The notes: generated by a model not told the origin, from the sequence alone. 64,000 nucleotides of DNA from Janthinobacterium sp. 67 (GCF_002797895.1 NZ_PGES01000001.1:3968001-4032000); one strand, 5' to 3'. Positions 22,832 through 32,000 are shown, numbered from the stretch's first letter. Translations and numbers: made by a program.

Positions 22832-22891
22832 GGCAAGAGTCGGCAAATAAAGGCTAAGGCCTTGATTTTACACACTTGTGCGCGCAAGACG

Positions 22892-22949
22892 CGACTCTGA
22901 CCCTGTTTTATTTGACATACTGAAAAAAACGGCTGGCTCTGTCCCTTTT
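22892..22949. repeat. Right flanking repeats of the RAYT gene
   Basis: CGACTCTGACCCT (22892-22904) and CTCTGTCCCTTTT (22937-22949) are inverted, imperfect counterparts of the left flanking motifs at 22004-22016 and 22049-22061. Together they bound a segment of about 0.95 kb that holds only the RAYT gene. Confidence 0.55.
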
Positions 22950-22987
22950 ATTGCACCGGCCCCTTGCGAGCGGCGCGATACGGCAAA

Positions 22988-23668
22988 TCAGGACAGATTA
23001 AAACTGGCCGACAGGCTGTAGCCCTCGCCATAGGCGCTGCGCAGCGGCAAGTCCTGGCCCAAGCCCGTCTTGGCTTTCTTGCGCAGGCGGTAGACGAGCA
23101 TGTCGACCCGGCGGCCCGCATCGGGATCTTCGCCGCCCATGCCGGCCACGATGACGTCGCGCGGCACGGGGCGGGTGTTGATGGTGAGCAGGTGGAGGAA
23201 GTTGAATTCCTTTTCCGTCAGGGCGATGACGGCGCCCATCAGCTCAAGTTGGCGAGCGCTTACCTTCAAGGTCCACTTGCCCGGCTCGGGCACCGGATCT
23301 TGCGGACCGACGCGGCGGTCGAGCGCCTCGATATGGGCGGCCAGTTCGGGGAATTTGATCGGCTTGGTCAGATAGTGGTCGGCACCGAGGCGCAAGCCCA
23401 GAATGCGGCTGTCGAAGGCGACGCGCCCCGTCAGCACCAGTACGCCGATTTGCGGATACAGCTGGCGCATGCGGGGGATGACGTTGAAGCCATCCTCGTC
23501 GGGCAAGCCCAGGTCCAGCACGACCACGCCAACATTGCCATGGCTCAACGCCGTCCACATCCCGCCAGCGGAGCTGGTGATATGAACTTCGTGTTCGAGC
23601 TCAACGAGAAACTCCGCCATGTCTTCGGCGTAGTCCAGATTGTCTTCGACGATCAGTATTTTCGTCAT
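22988..23668 (-). CDS. OmpR-family response regulator
   Basis: This 226-residue protein is a two-component response regulator. The receiver domain (1-120) has ILIVEDN with the acidic pocket at residues 8-9, the phospho-acceptor Asp52 in VVVLDLGLPDEDGF, Thr in LVLTGR and Lys in YLTKPIKFPELAAHI. The C-terminal half is a winged-helix DNA-binding domain with ALTEKEFNFLHLLTIN and GRRVDMLVYRLRKK leading to the GYSLS wing. It lies 137 bases downstream of the sensor kinase gene on the same strand, its likely partner. Target genes are not evident from the sequence. Confidence 0.93.
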   Translation of the reverse strand: MTKILIVEDNLDYAEDMAEFLVELEHEVHITSSAGGMWTALSHGNVGVVVLDLGLPDEDGFNVIPRMRQLYPQIGVLVLTGRVAFDSRILGLRLGADHYLTKPIKFPELAAHIEALDRRVGPQDPVPEPGKWTLKVSARQLELMGAVIALTEKEFNFLHLLTINTRPVPRDVIVAGMGGEDPDAGRRVDMLVYRLRKKAKTGLGQDLPLRSAYGEGYSLSASFNLS

Positions 23669-23805
23669 TGCAACGCCATTCTTCCGTTAGTGAGCTACCG
23701 TGGGCAAACCATGCCATTCACTTCTGCACCATGATGGACGGCACAATAGGTTTACGTCAAGGAATTATCACGGTTGCCTTCAGCGGAAGCAAGACTTTTC
23801 CTGAT

Positions 23806-24933
23806 CTAGACAGGAAGCGGCAGCCAAATCCGGAAAACGGCCCCACCTTCGGGCAGATTATGCCCCTGCAAACTCCCGCCATGGACGTCGACCACGGCGC
23901 GCGCCATGTACAGGCCCAGGCCTGCGCCCGGATGCCTCGCATGGCTTCCACGGCTGCCCTTTTCGAACATATGCGCCAGTTCTTCTTCCCGCAAGCCGTG
24001 GCCCGCATCGCGCACGCACAGCGCCACGCCGCCTTCGGGTACCAGCCTGGCCGACAAGCCAATGGGGCTGCCGGGCGGGCTGAACTTGACTGCGTTATCT
24101 AACAAGATTTTCAGGCACAGAGCCATGCCGGGCACGTCGCAACGCAGCTTGGCTGGCAAGTCCTCGTCGAGTTCCAGCTGCACCGGGTGGCTGGCGGGCA
24201 CGGTGGCGGCCGCCTGCTGCAGCAAGGCCAGCGGCGCGATGCCGTCAGCGGCCCGCTCGCGGCCGATGGCCGCCATGCGTTCGGGCGACAGATAATCGTC
24301 GATCATGGACAACAAGCGGTCGACGGCCGTCTGGATTTTCACGTAGCGCTTGCGCGTGGCCTCGTCGGCATCTTTCGATGTCGAGACGAGGCGCTGGATG
24401 GCGCCATCGATGGTGGCCAGCGGCGTGCGGAATTCATGCGACAGCATCGAGGCGAAGCGCTTCTGCTCCTTTTCCCGTTCCGCTTCCTGCGCCTGGGCCG
24501 CGCTGACGTCGCGCACCGTGCCCGCCAAGGTCACGCCCCGCCCGGCCGCCGCGGGCACGATGGTCGAGCTGATTTCCAGCGCCAGCAGATGGCCGTCCGC
24601 GTGCGGCAGTTCCACTTCGCGCAGCAGGCTCAAGCGGCTGGTGTCGCCATCGCGCCAGCGTTGCAAGCGGGCCGGCACGTCGGCCGCCAGGCGCGCCGCA
24701 TGCGCGCGCAAGGCAGCCGCGTCATGGCCCGTCAGGCGCTGCGCGGCGGGGCTGATGTAGAGCAATTCGAGGGTGGTGGCGTCGAGCAGGAAAGCCGCGT
24801 CGCGGCCGTGCTCGGCCAGCAGGCGGAACTGCGCTTCGCCCGCCCGCGCGCGCAGCAGGGCACGGCGCAACTGGACGAAACGCAGCGCCATGAGGATGGC
24901 GCCGGCAAGCAGCAGAAGGAAAATAGGCAGCAT
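23806..24933 (-). CDS. PAS-domain sensor histidine kinase
   Basis: This 375-residue protein is a membrane-anchored histidine kinase. One N-terminal membrane helix (residues 2-20, IFLLLLAGAILMALRFV) is followed by a PAS domain (about 32-145, with LLAEHGRDAAFLLD and YISPAAQRLTGHD), a HisKA domain with the phospho-accepting His166 in MLSHEFRTPLATIDGAI, and a HATPase domain with LLDNAVKFSPPG (N box), GHGLREEELAHMFEKG and GAGLGLYMARAVVDVHGG (G boxes). No periplasmic sensor loop is present, so the signal is probably sensed inside the cell through the PAS domain. The response regulator follows on the same strand. Confidence 0.93.
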   Translation of the reverse strand: MLPIFLLLLAGAILMALRFVQLRRALLRARAGEAQFRLLAEHGRDAAFLLDATTLELLYISPAAQRLTGHDAAALRAHAARLAADVPARLQRWRDGDTSRLSLLREVELPHADGHLLALEISSTIVPAAAGRGVTLAGTVRDVSAAQAQEAEREKEQKRFASMLSHEFRTPLATIDGAIQRLVSTSKDADEATRKRYVKIQTAVDRLLSMIDDYLSPERMAAIGRERAADGIAPLALLQQAAATVPASHPVQLELDEDLPAKLRCDVPGMALCLKILLDNAVKFSPPGSPIGLSARLVPEGGVALCVRDAGHGLREEELAHMFEKGSRGSHARHPGAGLGLYMARAVVDVHGGSLQGHNLPEGGAVFRIWLPLPV

Positions 24934-24982
24934 GCGTTATACCTGGCGAGAAAGAATCGCCAAGTATAAGCGTGCGGCAGCG

Positions 24983-27900
24983 TTAATCTTCCAGCGGGGC
25001 GAAAATCTGCTGCAAGTCTTCCTGCGTCAGGGCCATCTTCTGCGATTCGCCTTCGGCCAGGATCGATTGCGCCAATTCCGATTTCTTTTGCTGCAGCAGC
25101 TGGATTTTTTCTTCCAGCGTGCCCTTCGCGATCAGCTTGTAGACGAACACGGGCTTGTCCTGGCCGATGCGCCAGGCGCGGTCCGTGGCCTGGTTTTCCG
25201 CCGCCGGATTCCACCACGGATCGTAGTGGATGACCGTGTCGGCCGCCGTCAGGTTCAGACCCACGCCGCCCGCTTTCAGGCTGATCAGGAAGATCGGCAC
25301 GGCGCCCTGCTGGAAGGCGGCCACTTGCGCGCCCCGGTCCTTCGTTTCGCCCGTCAGCAGCGCGTACGGGATGTCGCGCGATTCGAGTTCTTCCTCGATC
25401 AATTCCAGCATGCTGGTAAATTGCGAGAACACGAGGATCTTGCGCCCTTCGTCGAGCAAGTCTTCCACCATCTGCATCAGGTCGAGCAGCTTGGCCGAGC
25501 CGGCCGATTGCTTTTTCGCCGGCAAGGATTTGACGAGACGCGGGTCGCAGCAGACTTGCCGCAATTTCAGCAGCGCTTCGAGGATGACGATCTGGCTGCG
25601 CGCCACGCCCTTCTTGTCGATTTCCTCGCGTACCTTTTGATCCATCGCCAGACGCACGGTTTCATACAGGTCGCGCTGCGGGCCCGTCAATTCCACCTTG
25701 CGCACCATTTCCGTCTTCGGCGGCAGTTCCTTGGCCACATTGTCCTTCGTGCGGCGCAGCAGGAAAGGCTTGATGCGGCGGTTCAGCAGCATGCGACGCA
25801 GCGGGTCGTCCTGGCGTTCGATCGGATGGCGGAACTGGGTGTTGAAGGTCTTCTCGTCGCCCAGCAAGCCCGGCAGCAGGAAGTGGAATTGCGACCACAA
25901 TTCGCCCAAATGATTTTCCAGCGGCGTGCCGGACAAACACAGGCGGTGGCGCGCGCGCAGCAGGCCCGCGCTTTGCGCCGCCTTGCTGCGCGTATTCTTG
26001 ATGTAGTGCGATTCGTCGAGGATGACCAGGTGGAAATCATGCTCGCGCAAGGTTTCCTCGTCGCGCGGCAACAGGGCGTAGGTCGTCAGCACCAGGTCGC
26101 ACTGATCGATCTGGTCGAATTGCTGGGCGCGGTCCTTGCCTTGCAGCAGCAGCACTTTCAGGGAAGGCGCGAACTTGGCCGCCTCGTCCTGCCAGTTGCC
26201 CATCAGACTCGTCGGTGCAATCACCAGCGCCGGATGCGTGAGACGGCCCGCTTCCTTTTCCACCAGGATATGCGCCAGAGTTTGCACGGTTTTACCCAGG
26301 CCCATGTCATCGGCCAGGATGCCCGCCAGGTCATGGTCGCGCAGGAATTGCATCCACGCCAGGCCATCGGCCTGATAGTCGCGCAGTGTCGCCTGCAAGC
26401 CGGCTGGCGCCGCCACTTTTTGCACGGAACCGAACTGGCTCAGCTTGCGGCCCATGGCGCGCAGCTGCTCGCCGCCCGTCCATTCCATCTCCAGGCCCCG
26501 TGCCAGCTCTTCCAGGCGCGCCGCATCCAGGGTCGACATGCGCACGGCATGTTTGATCTTGTCGCTGAAATACAGTTCGCCCAGGGTGTTCAGGATGGGG
26601 CGCACACGTCCCCACGGCAGCGCCACGCGCGTGCCGTCCGGCAAGGTTGCCAGCATCTGGTCATCGTCCGCATGCGCTTCGATGACTTTCGGATTGAAAT
26701 CGTTGGGGGCGTTGCGGATCAGCTGCACCAGCACGGGCAAGAGCGGCACGCGCTCGTGGTTGACGACGATGCCCAGTTCCAGTTCGAACCAGGCGTTGCC
26801 GCTGTCCGGGTCCTGGTCGTCGATTTCCGCGTACCAGTCGCCCACGTCGCTCACGTCGTAGCGGTACTTGGCCGTCTTTTCCACGATCCAGCCCTGCTCC
26901 AGCAAGGCGTCGATGCCGGACTCGGCAAAACGCAGCCATTCCGCCTGGGACGGCAGTTGCAAGGCGCCCTTCAAGCCGCTCAAGGGGGCAGAGCCCGGTT
27001 TCTTGAATTGCAGCTCGGCCAGGGTGGCCAGGGCGCGCGCTTCGTCGACCGTGTTTCTCTGGATGATTTCCGTCACGTCGCCCACTTGCCGCACCACGCG
27101 CTGCGACGGATCGAACGAGACGCGCTCGCCATCGTAGTCGTAGGACAGCACGGCGAAATCGCTCCAGCGCTGGATGCTGCCATCGGCCAGCATGGCGCTA
27201 TCGAGCAGCAAGACCGGTTGCGCCGGCACGTCCTTGCGCAAACGCTGCGGCAACGGCTGCGGCAGCGGCATCAAGTGCTGCAAGCCTTGCGCCAGCAACA
27301 GTTGCGACACGCGCACCTTGTCGTTCGCGTTCAGGGGCGGCGCCTGCGCCACCAGCGCCTGCAAGTCGGCCAGGGAAATGTCGGAGCCGCCCTGGTTCAG
27401 TTCCAGCACGCCGCACGACAGATTGTCGATGTACCACGGCGGGTCGGTGGGCAGCATGTAGTCGATCTGGTCGGCGCCATGGTGCTTCGCGCCTTCCGGC
27501 GGGTCCACTTGCCAGCCCAGGCGCATGGTCTTGCCCTCGTCGCGCCAGAACAGGCGCGCGGGACGCACGGGACCTTCCTTCAACGGATACACGAGGCCAT
27601 TGCCGACGTCGGCCCAGGAATTGGCCCACAACAATTTATCCTGCTCGGCCAGCATTTTCAGCAGGGCCGCGCCCACCTTGCCCTTGGGCTCCGTGGCGCT
27701 GCCCGTCTGCGAATTCTGCCCGCTGCGCATGGCCACGAAGAAACGCACGAGGTCTTCATCGGCCGGCGTCAAAAACGTGGGCGGCGCCGACAGCAGCGAG
27801 AAGATTTCGCTGATGGGCGACGCCGCGGCCACGTCGCCGTTCGGCCGCAGCCGCGCCTTGTACAGGCACAGGGCCACGTGGCGGCCGCCGCTGGTGGGCG

Positions 27901-28087
27901 CCAGCACGTAGATCAATCGATGCGCGTTGAGTTTCGGATCGGGCTCGGCAATCGTCAGCACGGCCTTCGGATGGGCGGCTGCCTCCACCCGCTGCAGCCA
28001 GGTGGCGACGGCATACGGCAAAGGCGCTCCCGGCGCGCTGGCCGGGGCAACTGGGGTTTCACTGGTTTCGTCGCGGGTAAAATCCAT
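24983..28087 (-). CDS. SNF2-family DNA helicase/ATPase
   Basis: This protein of about 1034 residues is a bacterial SWI2/SNF2 ATPase of the HepA/RapA-like superfamily 2. The C-terminal half has the motor: Walker A ILADDMGLGKTVQTLAHIL, the DExH box VILDESHYIKN, motif III LSGTPLENHLGELWS, then the second RecA domain with ILVFSQFTSMLELIEEEL, SLKAGGVGLNLTAADTVIHYDPWWNP and the arginine-finger region QATDRAWRIGQ. The N-terminal half lacks clear motifs and may bind nucleic acid or a partner. The start is uncertain: ATGs at 28087 and 28096 are both plausible, while a further upstream start would add an atypical cysteine-rich stretch. Role in transcription recycling or repair is possible but not shown. 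Confidence 0.9.
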   Translation of the reverse strand: MDFTRDETSETPVAPASAPGAPLPYAVATWLQRVEAAAHPKAVLTIAEPDPKLNAHRLIYVLAPTSGGRHVALCLYKARLRPNGDVAAASPISEIFSLLSAPPTFLTPADEDLVRFFVAMRSGQNSQTGSATEPKGKVGAALLKMLAEQDKLLWANSWADVGNGLVYPLKEGPVRPARLFWRDEGKTMRLGWQVDPPEGAKHHGADQIDYMLPTDPPWYIDNLSCGVLELNQGGSDISLADLQALVAQAPPLNANDKVRVSQLLLAQGLQHLMPLPQPLPQRLRKDVPAQPVLLLDSAMLADGSIQRWSDFAVLSYDYDGERVSFDPSQRVVRQVGDVTEIIQRNTVDEARALATLAELQFKKPGSAPLSGLKGALQLPSQAEWLRFAESGIDALLEQGWIVEKTAKYRYDVSDVGDWYAEIDDQDPDSGNAWFELELGIVVNHERVPLLPVLVQLIRNAPNDFNPKVIEAHADDDQMLATLPDGTRVALPWGRVRPILNTLGELYFSDKIKHAVRMSTLDAARLEELARGLEMEWTGGEQLRAMGRKLSQFGSVQKVAAPAGLQATLRDYQADGLAWMQFLRDHDLAGILADDMGLGKTVQTLAHILVEKEAGRLTHPALVIAPTSLMGNWQDEAAKFAPSLKVLLLQGKDRAQQFDQIDQCDLVLTTYALLPRDEETLREHDFHLVILDESHYIKNTRSKAAQSAGLLRARHRLCLSGTPLENHLGELWSQFHFLLPGLLGDEKTFNTQFRHPIERQDDPLRRMLLNRRIKPFLLRRTKDNVAKELPPKTEMVRKVELTGPQRDLYETVRLAMDQKVREEIDKKGVARSQIVILEALLKLRQVCCDPRLVKSLPAKKQSAGSAKLLDLMQMVEDLLDEGRKILVFSQFTSMLELIEEELESRDIPYALLTGETKDRGAQVAAFQQGAVPIFLISLKAGGVGLNLTAADTVIHYDPWWNPAAENQATDRAWRIGQDKPVFVYKLIAKGTLEEKIQLLQQKKSELAQSILAEGESQKMALTQEDLQQIFAPLED

Positions 28088-28249
28088 GGGGCGCATTTTT
28101 GTGTAAAGGTCGTATCCAAATCGGCAACAGGCAATATTATCCGCCATACAGGCGTTGCTGGCTTGATTCACACACGCTCTTTGAGCAGTTTTAATGCGCG
28201 ATGCCTAAAAAATAAGTATTTAATACGACACTTGGGACCCGCTGGCGGC

Positions 28250-28276
28250 AAAAAAGGCCCGTCCAGGGCCTTTTTT
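28250..28276 (-). terminator. Strong bidirectional terminator closing the TPS cluster
   Basis: Perfect 11-base inverted repeat AAAAAAGGCCC / GGGCCTTTTTT (28250-28260 and 28266-28276) with a 5-base loop. On the minus strand it lies 20 bases after the ybjN-like stop and gives a GC stem followed by six T residues. It also works in the plus direction by symmetry. Confidence 0.85.
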
Positions 28277-28295
28277 AGCGCCGCTGGACGATTTA

Positions 28296-28787
28296 TCAGG
28301 CCGGCACGGTGTCTTCTTCTGCCACGCTGGCGGCCTCGACTACCGGTGCTGTGCTCGTATCGGCTGGCGTAAAGTTGCGCAAAAACAAGAAGAACTGGCC
28401 CATCATCTGCGTCCACAGTTGCAGATTGATATTCAGGTACTCCGTGCTGACGCCACCGGCGACCAGCACATCCATTTCCAGCACGACGAAATCGCCATGC
28501 TGGGCCACGCGGGCGAAACGCTTGCTGCGGTGCCATTCGGCCAGCAAGCCGGCCGGCAAGTCGCCGCCCTGCACGCGCAGCGGGCAGCTCAGGGTCAGAT
28601 CCGCGTACTGGCCAGGCGCCGCTTCATTACCCCACAGCACCTGGAATCCGATGCCATGGCTGGCACTGTGCAGGCGCACGACGCCATCGTGTTCGATGCT
28701 GGTCACGGCGCAGCCAGCCGCCTTGATGGCGTCGGCCGTTTGTTCCGCGTTCAGGGTGGTCAGCAAGTTGGTATTCGTGTTTTCCAT
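28296..28787 (-). CDS. YbjN-domain protein
   Basis: This protein of about 163 residues has the YbjN pattern: AGCAVTSIEHDGVVRLHSA, LLAEWHRSKRFARVAQHGDFVVLEMDVLVAGGVST and INLQLWTQMMGQFFLFLRNF. YbjN-fold proteins resemble type III secretion chaperones, and their molecular role is poorly known. Three in-frame ATGs compete (28802, 28793, 28787); the last has TGGAA at the best spacing. There is no signal peptide, so it should be cytoplasmic. It is the last gene of the cluster before the terminator at 28250-28276 and starts within 30 bases of the coiled-coil gene, so it is part of the same transcript. A role as a chaperone or regulator for the secretion cluster is inference. Confidence 0.8.
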   Translation of the reverse strand: MENTNTNLLTTLNAEQTADAIKAAGCAVTSIEHDGVVRLHSASHGIGFQVLWGNEAAPGQYADLTLSCPLRVQGGDLPAGLLAEWHRSKRFARVAQHGDFVVLEMDVLVAGGVSTEYLNINLQLWTQMMGQFFLFLRNFTPADTSTAPVVEAASVAEEDTVPA

Positions 28788-28813
28788 CGTCATTCCATTC
28801 ATTTCAAGAAAAA

Positions 28814-29488
28814 TTATTGGGGGGCCGGCGTTTCTGTTTGACGCGCATCAAAGCGGCCCTGATACAGCTGGTCGCCATACTGCTGCGCGATTTGCTCGAG
28901 TTTCACCCGGCTTTGCGCGGCAAACGGCTGGCGCGCCTTCATGACGTCCAGCACATCGAGGCCCTCATACGCTTGCAGGATGTCCTGTCCGACCGCATAC
29001 AGCTGGGCATTCTTGCTTTCGCAGCGCGCCAGGGCGCCCCGCTGGGCCGTCACTTCGCCGTCCAGGCGTGCACGCTCCGCTTCCAGCCGCTTGCCCGTGG
29101 CAGTCAATTGCTCGCTGGCCTGGCGGTACTGCGCCAGGCTGGCGGCCGCCTCTTGCGCGGCGGCGGCGCTGCGCTGTTGCTGCTCGCCCAGTTTTTCCCG
29201 CTGCGCGCGCTCTTGCGCCAGTTGCGACTGGCTGCGCGCCAGCTCCTTTTTCAAGCCGTCGCTGGCGGGCGCGGCGGCAGCGGGCGCCGCCTTGGCCACA
29301 GGCACGCCCTTGGCTTTGAGCACTTCCAGCTCGCCGCGCGTCTGCTGCAATTGCGCCGTCACGTTACGCAACTCGGCCCGCAAGCGCTCTTCCATGCTTT
29401 GCCCCTTCTGTCCCTGCGCCTGGGCCGTGCCGGCGGCCAGCAAGCTCAGCAACAGCAAAGGCAGGCGCATTTTGTTGGATATCAACAT
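28814..29488 (-). CDS. Periplasmic coiled-coil protein
   Basis: I do not recognise a named family. The 224-residue precursor has a signal peptide (MLISNKMRLPLLLLSLLAAGTAQAQ, cut after about residue 24) and a long alanine/glutamine/arginine-rich region (about 30-160) with heptad character, including LRAELRNVTAQLQQTRGELEVLK and LAQERAQREKLGEQQQRS. It ends with a compact segment CESKNAQLYAVGQDILQAYEGLDVLDVMKARQPF, with one mature cysteine. The start is well supported by AAGGAG five bases before the ATG. It lies 9 bases after the porin gene, so co-expression is likely. A periplasmic spacer or adaptor between inner- and outer-membrane parts is possible but unproven. Confidence 0.75.
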   Translation of the reverse strand: MLISNKMRLPLLLLSLLAAGTAQAQGQKGQSMEERLRAELRNVTAQLQQTRGELEVLKAKGVPVAKAAPAAAAPASDGLKKELARSQSQLAQERAQREKLGEQQQRSAAAAQEAAASLAQYRQASEQLTATGKRLEAERARLDGEVTAQRGALARCESKNAQLYAVGQDILQAYEGLDVLDVMKARQPFAAQSRVKLEQIAQQYGDQLYQGRFDARQTETPAPQ

Positions 29489-29497
29489 CGTGGCTCC

Positions 29498-31237
29498 TTA
29501 GAAACGCGCGTTCAATTCGATTTGCAGGGTGTCGATCGACAGCGCCGAACCGAACACTTCGCGGCTCGACGTCCAGCGGCCGTTCAGCCACGTATTCTTG
29601 TCGAGTGCATACGCGCCGCCCAGGTAGTAGCCGCGCGCATTCGTGCCGCCCAGGTGGAAAGTGGAATCGTTGTAGGCGTCAGGCAAGGCGTCCGGTTCGA
29701 TACGCTTATAGCCAAGCAAGACGTTCCAGTCGCCGCGCGCGGCCGGGCTGGCCTTGCCCAGGGTCGCCTGCAACATGTAGGCATTGCCGCCGCTCTTGAA
29801 ATCGGCTTGCGAGACGCCACCCGTGCCGCCGAAATTGTTCATGATGCCGCCCTTGGCGCGCGCCCACATTGCGTTCTTGTCGTAAGCCATGTTGCGCACA
29901 TAGTCGCCTTCGATGCGCAAGTCCGTGCCACCCGCGACCCTGCTATCCCAGCGCGCATTCAGGTTGGCCAGGCGGAATTTCGAGGCCAGGCCCACGAATT
30001 GCGGCTGCGGCGTATTGGCCGGGTCCAGCGGGTTCAAGGCGATATTGCGCAGCAACATCAGGCTATTACCCTTTTGCATGCTCGATGGACGCGACCAGTC
30101 CGTGCTGCAGCCATCGGCGCCCGCGTACAGCGCGCACGGCTGCGAGTATTCTCCGCTGATGTTGCGGAAGTTGTAGTAGGCCAAGGCGCCGCGCAATTGA
30201 TGGTCGCTATTGATCTTCCACGAGGCGCCCATTTGCGCGCCCAGCAGCCATTTGTTTTCGCTCGACATTTTTGCCTGGCTGCGGCTAGGCGCATTGTCGG
30301 ACGAATACTCGAGCGGAATCAGGCCCAGGGTACCGAAGACGGTGACGTCCTTGCTCTCGCCCACCGGTTGCTGCACCTTGGCGGCGATGCCGTCGAAATT
30401 GAGTTCGCTGGAAAACAGTTCGTCGCCAGACACGAATGGATTGTCGAAGCGGCCCGCCGTCAGTTTCAGCCAGGAAGCGGGCTGGTACGACAGCCAGGCC
30501 TGGTCCAGCCAGATGTTTTTCTTGCCCAGGCCGCCACCGAGGGTTTGCGTGGTGGACACCGGGCTGTCGTCGTTGCCGCTGGCCAGGCGGATGCCTGCTT
30601 GCGTGGTCTCGGAAATGTCGGCCAGGATACCCAGGCGGGCACGCGCGCGCAGCAAGTGCTTGCGGTCTTCGCGCGTGTTCAGCAACGCCGGCAGGGCCAG
30701 GTTGGTGTTCGAATTGACGTCGTAGCCGCTGCCGCTGTTGAGCGAGCGCCAGTCGATCTCGATATTGCTGTTGGCCATGTCGTAATAGCGCGATTCGTAG
30801 CGCGCGCGCACATCGCCTTCCAGGCGGATGCGCTTGGTCCAGGCCGGCGTTTCATTCGGCGCCGCCCAGCCGCCCGCTTTTGCCTCGGCCATGACCTGGC
30901 CCTTGATCTCGTCGCGGATCTGTTCGCGCACGGTTTGCGAAATATACGGCACACGCACGTCGCCCGGCTGCACCTGCGCCAGGGCGGCCGGCGCCGCAGC
31001 CGGACGGGCTTGCACCGCGGCCAGCGCTTCGCTCTGCGCCTGCGCCAGCAGCGCTTCGCCGGCATCCTTGTTCAGTGCGCCGCTCTGGATCAGGCCGCGG
31101 ATCAGTTTGACCATGGTGCTGTCGGCCGGTGCGGCAGCCTGGGCTTGCACCGTGCCTGCCGCCACGCTCAGGGCCAGGGCGGCCAGCGCCAGCGGGAGGC
31201 GGCGCGCACGCTGTGGGGAAGAAAATAAGGAATTCAT
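29498..31237 (-). CDS. Putative outer-membrane porin
   Basis: The 579-residue precursor has a signal peptide (cleaved after VQAQA near residue 34), an N-terminal helical/disordered stretch of about 90 residues (MVKLIRGLIQSGALNKDAGEALLAQ, rich in alanine) and then a beta-barrel region with alternating aromatic strands such as TKRIRLEGDVRARYESRYYD, LKLTAGRFDNPFVSGDELFSS and WNVLLGYKRIEPDALPD, ending in the terminal Phe typical of BAM substrates (IELNARF). This layout fits the putative porin family seen beside TonB/ExbBD genes. Substrate unknown. It lies 36 bases after tonB in the cluster, so it may be the energised or companion outer-membrane channel of the system; that link is inference. Confidence 0.82.
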   Translation of the reverse strand: MNSLFSSPQRARRLPLALAALALSVAAGTVQAQAAAPADSTMVKLIRGLIQSGALNKDAGEALLAQAQSEALAAVQARPAAAPAALAQVQPGDVRVPYISQTVREQIRDEIKGQVMAEAKAGGWAAPNETPAWTKRIRLEGDVRARYESRYYDMANSNIEIDWRSLNSGSGYDVNSNTNLALPALLNTREDRKHLLRARARLGILADISETTQAGIRLASGNDDSPVSTTQTLGGGLGKKNIWLDQAWLSYQPASWLKLTAGRFDNPFVSGDELFSSELNFDGIAAKVQQPVGESKDVTVFGTLGLIPLEYSSDNAPSRSQAKMSSENKWLLGAQMGASWKINSDHQLRGALAYYNFRNISGEYSQPCALYAGADGCSTDWSRPSSMQKGNSLMLLRNIALNPLDPANTPQPQFVGLASKFRLANLNARWDSRVAGGTDLRIEGDYVRNMAYDKNAMWARAKGGIMNNFGGTGGVSQADFKSGGNAYMLQATLGKASPAARGDWNVLLGYKRIEPDALPDAYNDSTFHLGGTNARGYYLGGAYALDKNTWLNGRWTSSREVFGSALSIDTLQIELNARF

Positions 31238-31273
31238 CGCTTCTTTCGGTAAATGAGGAATTAGTTCATGCGC

Positions 31274-31990
31274 TTACGGGCGCCGACCTTTAATGGAAAC
31301 GCGGGCCGGGAAACGCAGGGACGCCGGCGGCCGTTCATCGGCGCGGAAATCGCGCACCATGGCCAGCACTTGCTCATCCGTCTGCGCATTGCCCGTGCCT
31401 TGCACCAGCTGCACTTTCGTCGTCTTGCCTTCCGCATCGAGCCACAGGTCGACGCGGATGTCGGCAAAGGCCAGCTGGCGCGTGCGCGGGTCGCGGGCGA
31501 ACGCCAGTTGCAGCGCATTGGCCACATAGCGGCCATACGATGCCGCGCCGAGGCCGCCGCCACCGCCGCCGCCCGTCATGCCGCCGCCACGCCCGGCCTG
31601 GATGCCGAAGGCGTCGCTGCCAGCCTGCGCCGCGCCATCGATCGTGACGGGGTCGCCCTTGTCCGGCGACGGGCTTTCCGGCGCGTCATCCATGGGCTTG
31701 TCGGCCGGCGTCGGTTCCGGCTCCGACACTTCCGGCACCACCTTGTCCGGTGTCGGTTCCGGCAGTTTTTCCGGTTCCGGCGGTGGTGGTGGCGGCGGTG
31801 GCAGCATCAGCATCGGCGGCGCCGCCACTTCGCGCTTGGTGGCGGCCGTGTCCGACAGCAAATACCAGACCAGCGCGGCCAGCGCAGCGGCCAGCAGCAC
31901 GCCGCCGGCCACGCCGCCCCAGCGGCGCCACCACTGCGCCGCGCCCGACGATTCCGGGCCGGCCATCTTCATCATGTCGTCACGCTTCAC
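31274..31990 (-). CDS. TonB-family energy transducer
   Basis: The 238-residue protein has TonB architecture: cytoplasmic start, one membrane helix (about 25-45, GVAGGVLLAAALAALVWYLL), a periplasmic proline-rich spacer with a run of eight prolines followed by Glu-Pro and Lys-Pro repeats (63-110), a glycine-rich linker (132-148) and a C-terminal TonB-type domain (150-235) with VDLWLDAEGKTTKVQLVQGTGN. The start is a GTG with AGGAG six bases upstream. It follows exbD after 10 bases. The C-terminal domain resembles that of the STN regulator at 51375-52100, suggesting they recognise the same partner. It probably links ExbB/ExbD to an outer-membrane client of this cluster. Confidence 0.88.
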   Translation of the reverse strand: MKRDDMMKMAGPESSGAAQWWRRWGGVAGGVLLAAALAALVWYLLSDTAATKREVAAPPMLMLPPPPPPPPEPEKLPEPTPDKVVPEVSEPEPTPADKPMDDAPESPSPDKGDPVTIDGAAQAGSDAFGIQAGRGGGMTGGGGGGGLGAASYGRYVANALQLAFARDPRTRQLAFADIRVDLWLDAEGKTTKVQLVQGTGNAQTDEQVLAMVRDFRADERPPASLRFPARVSIKGRRP

Positions 31991-32000
31991 CTTGTGCTCC

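Noticed and set aside
24773..28372. 1199-codon plus-strand frame opposite the SNF2 helicase
   Set aside because: Shadow of the helicase gene with low-complexity Arg/Gln/His translation and no recognisable domain.
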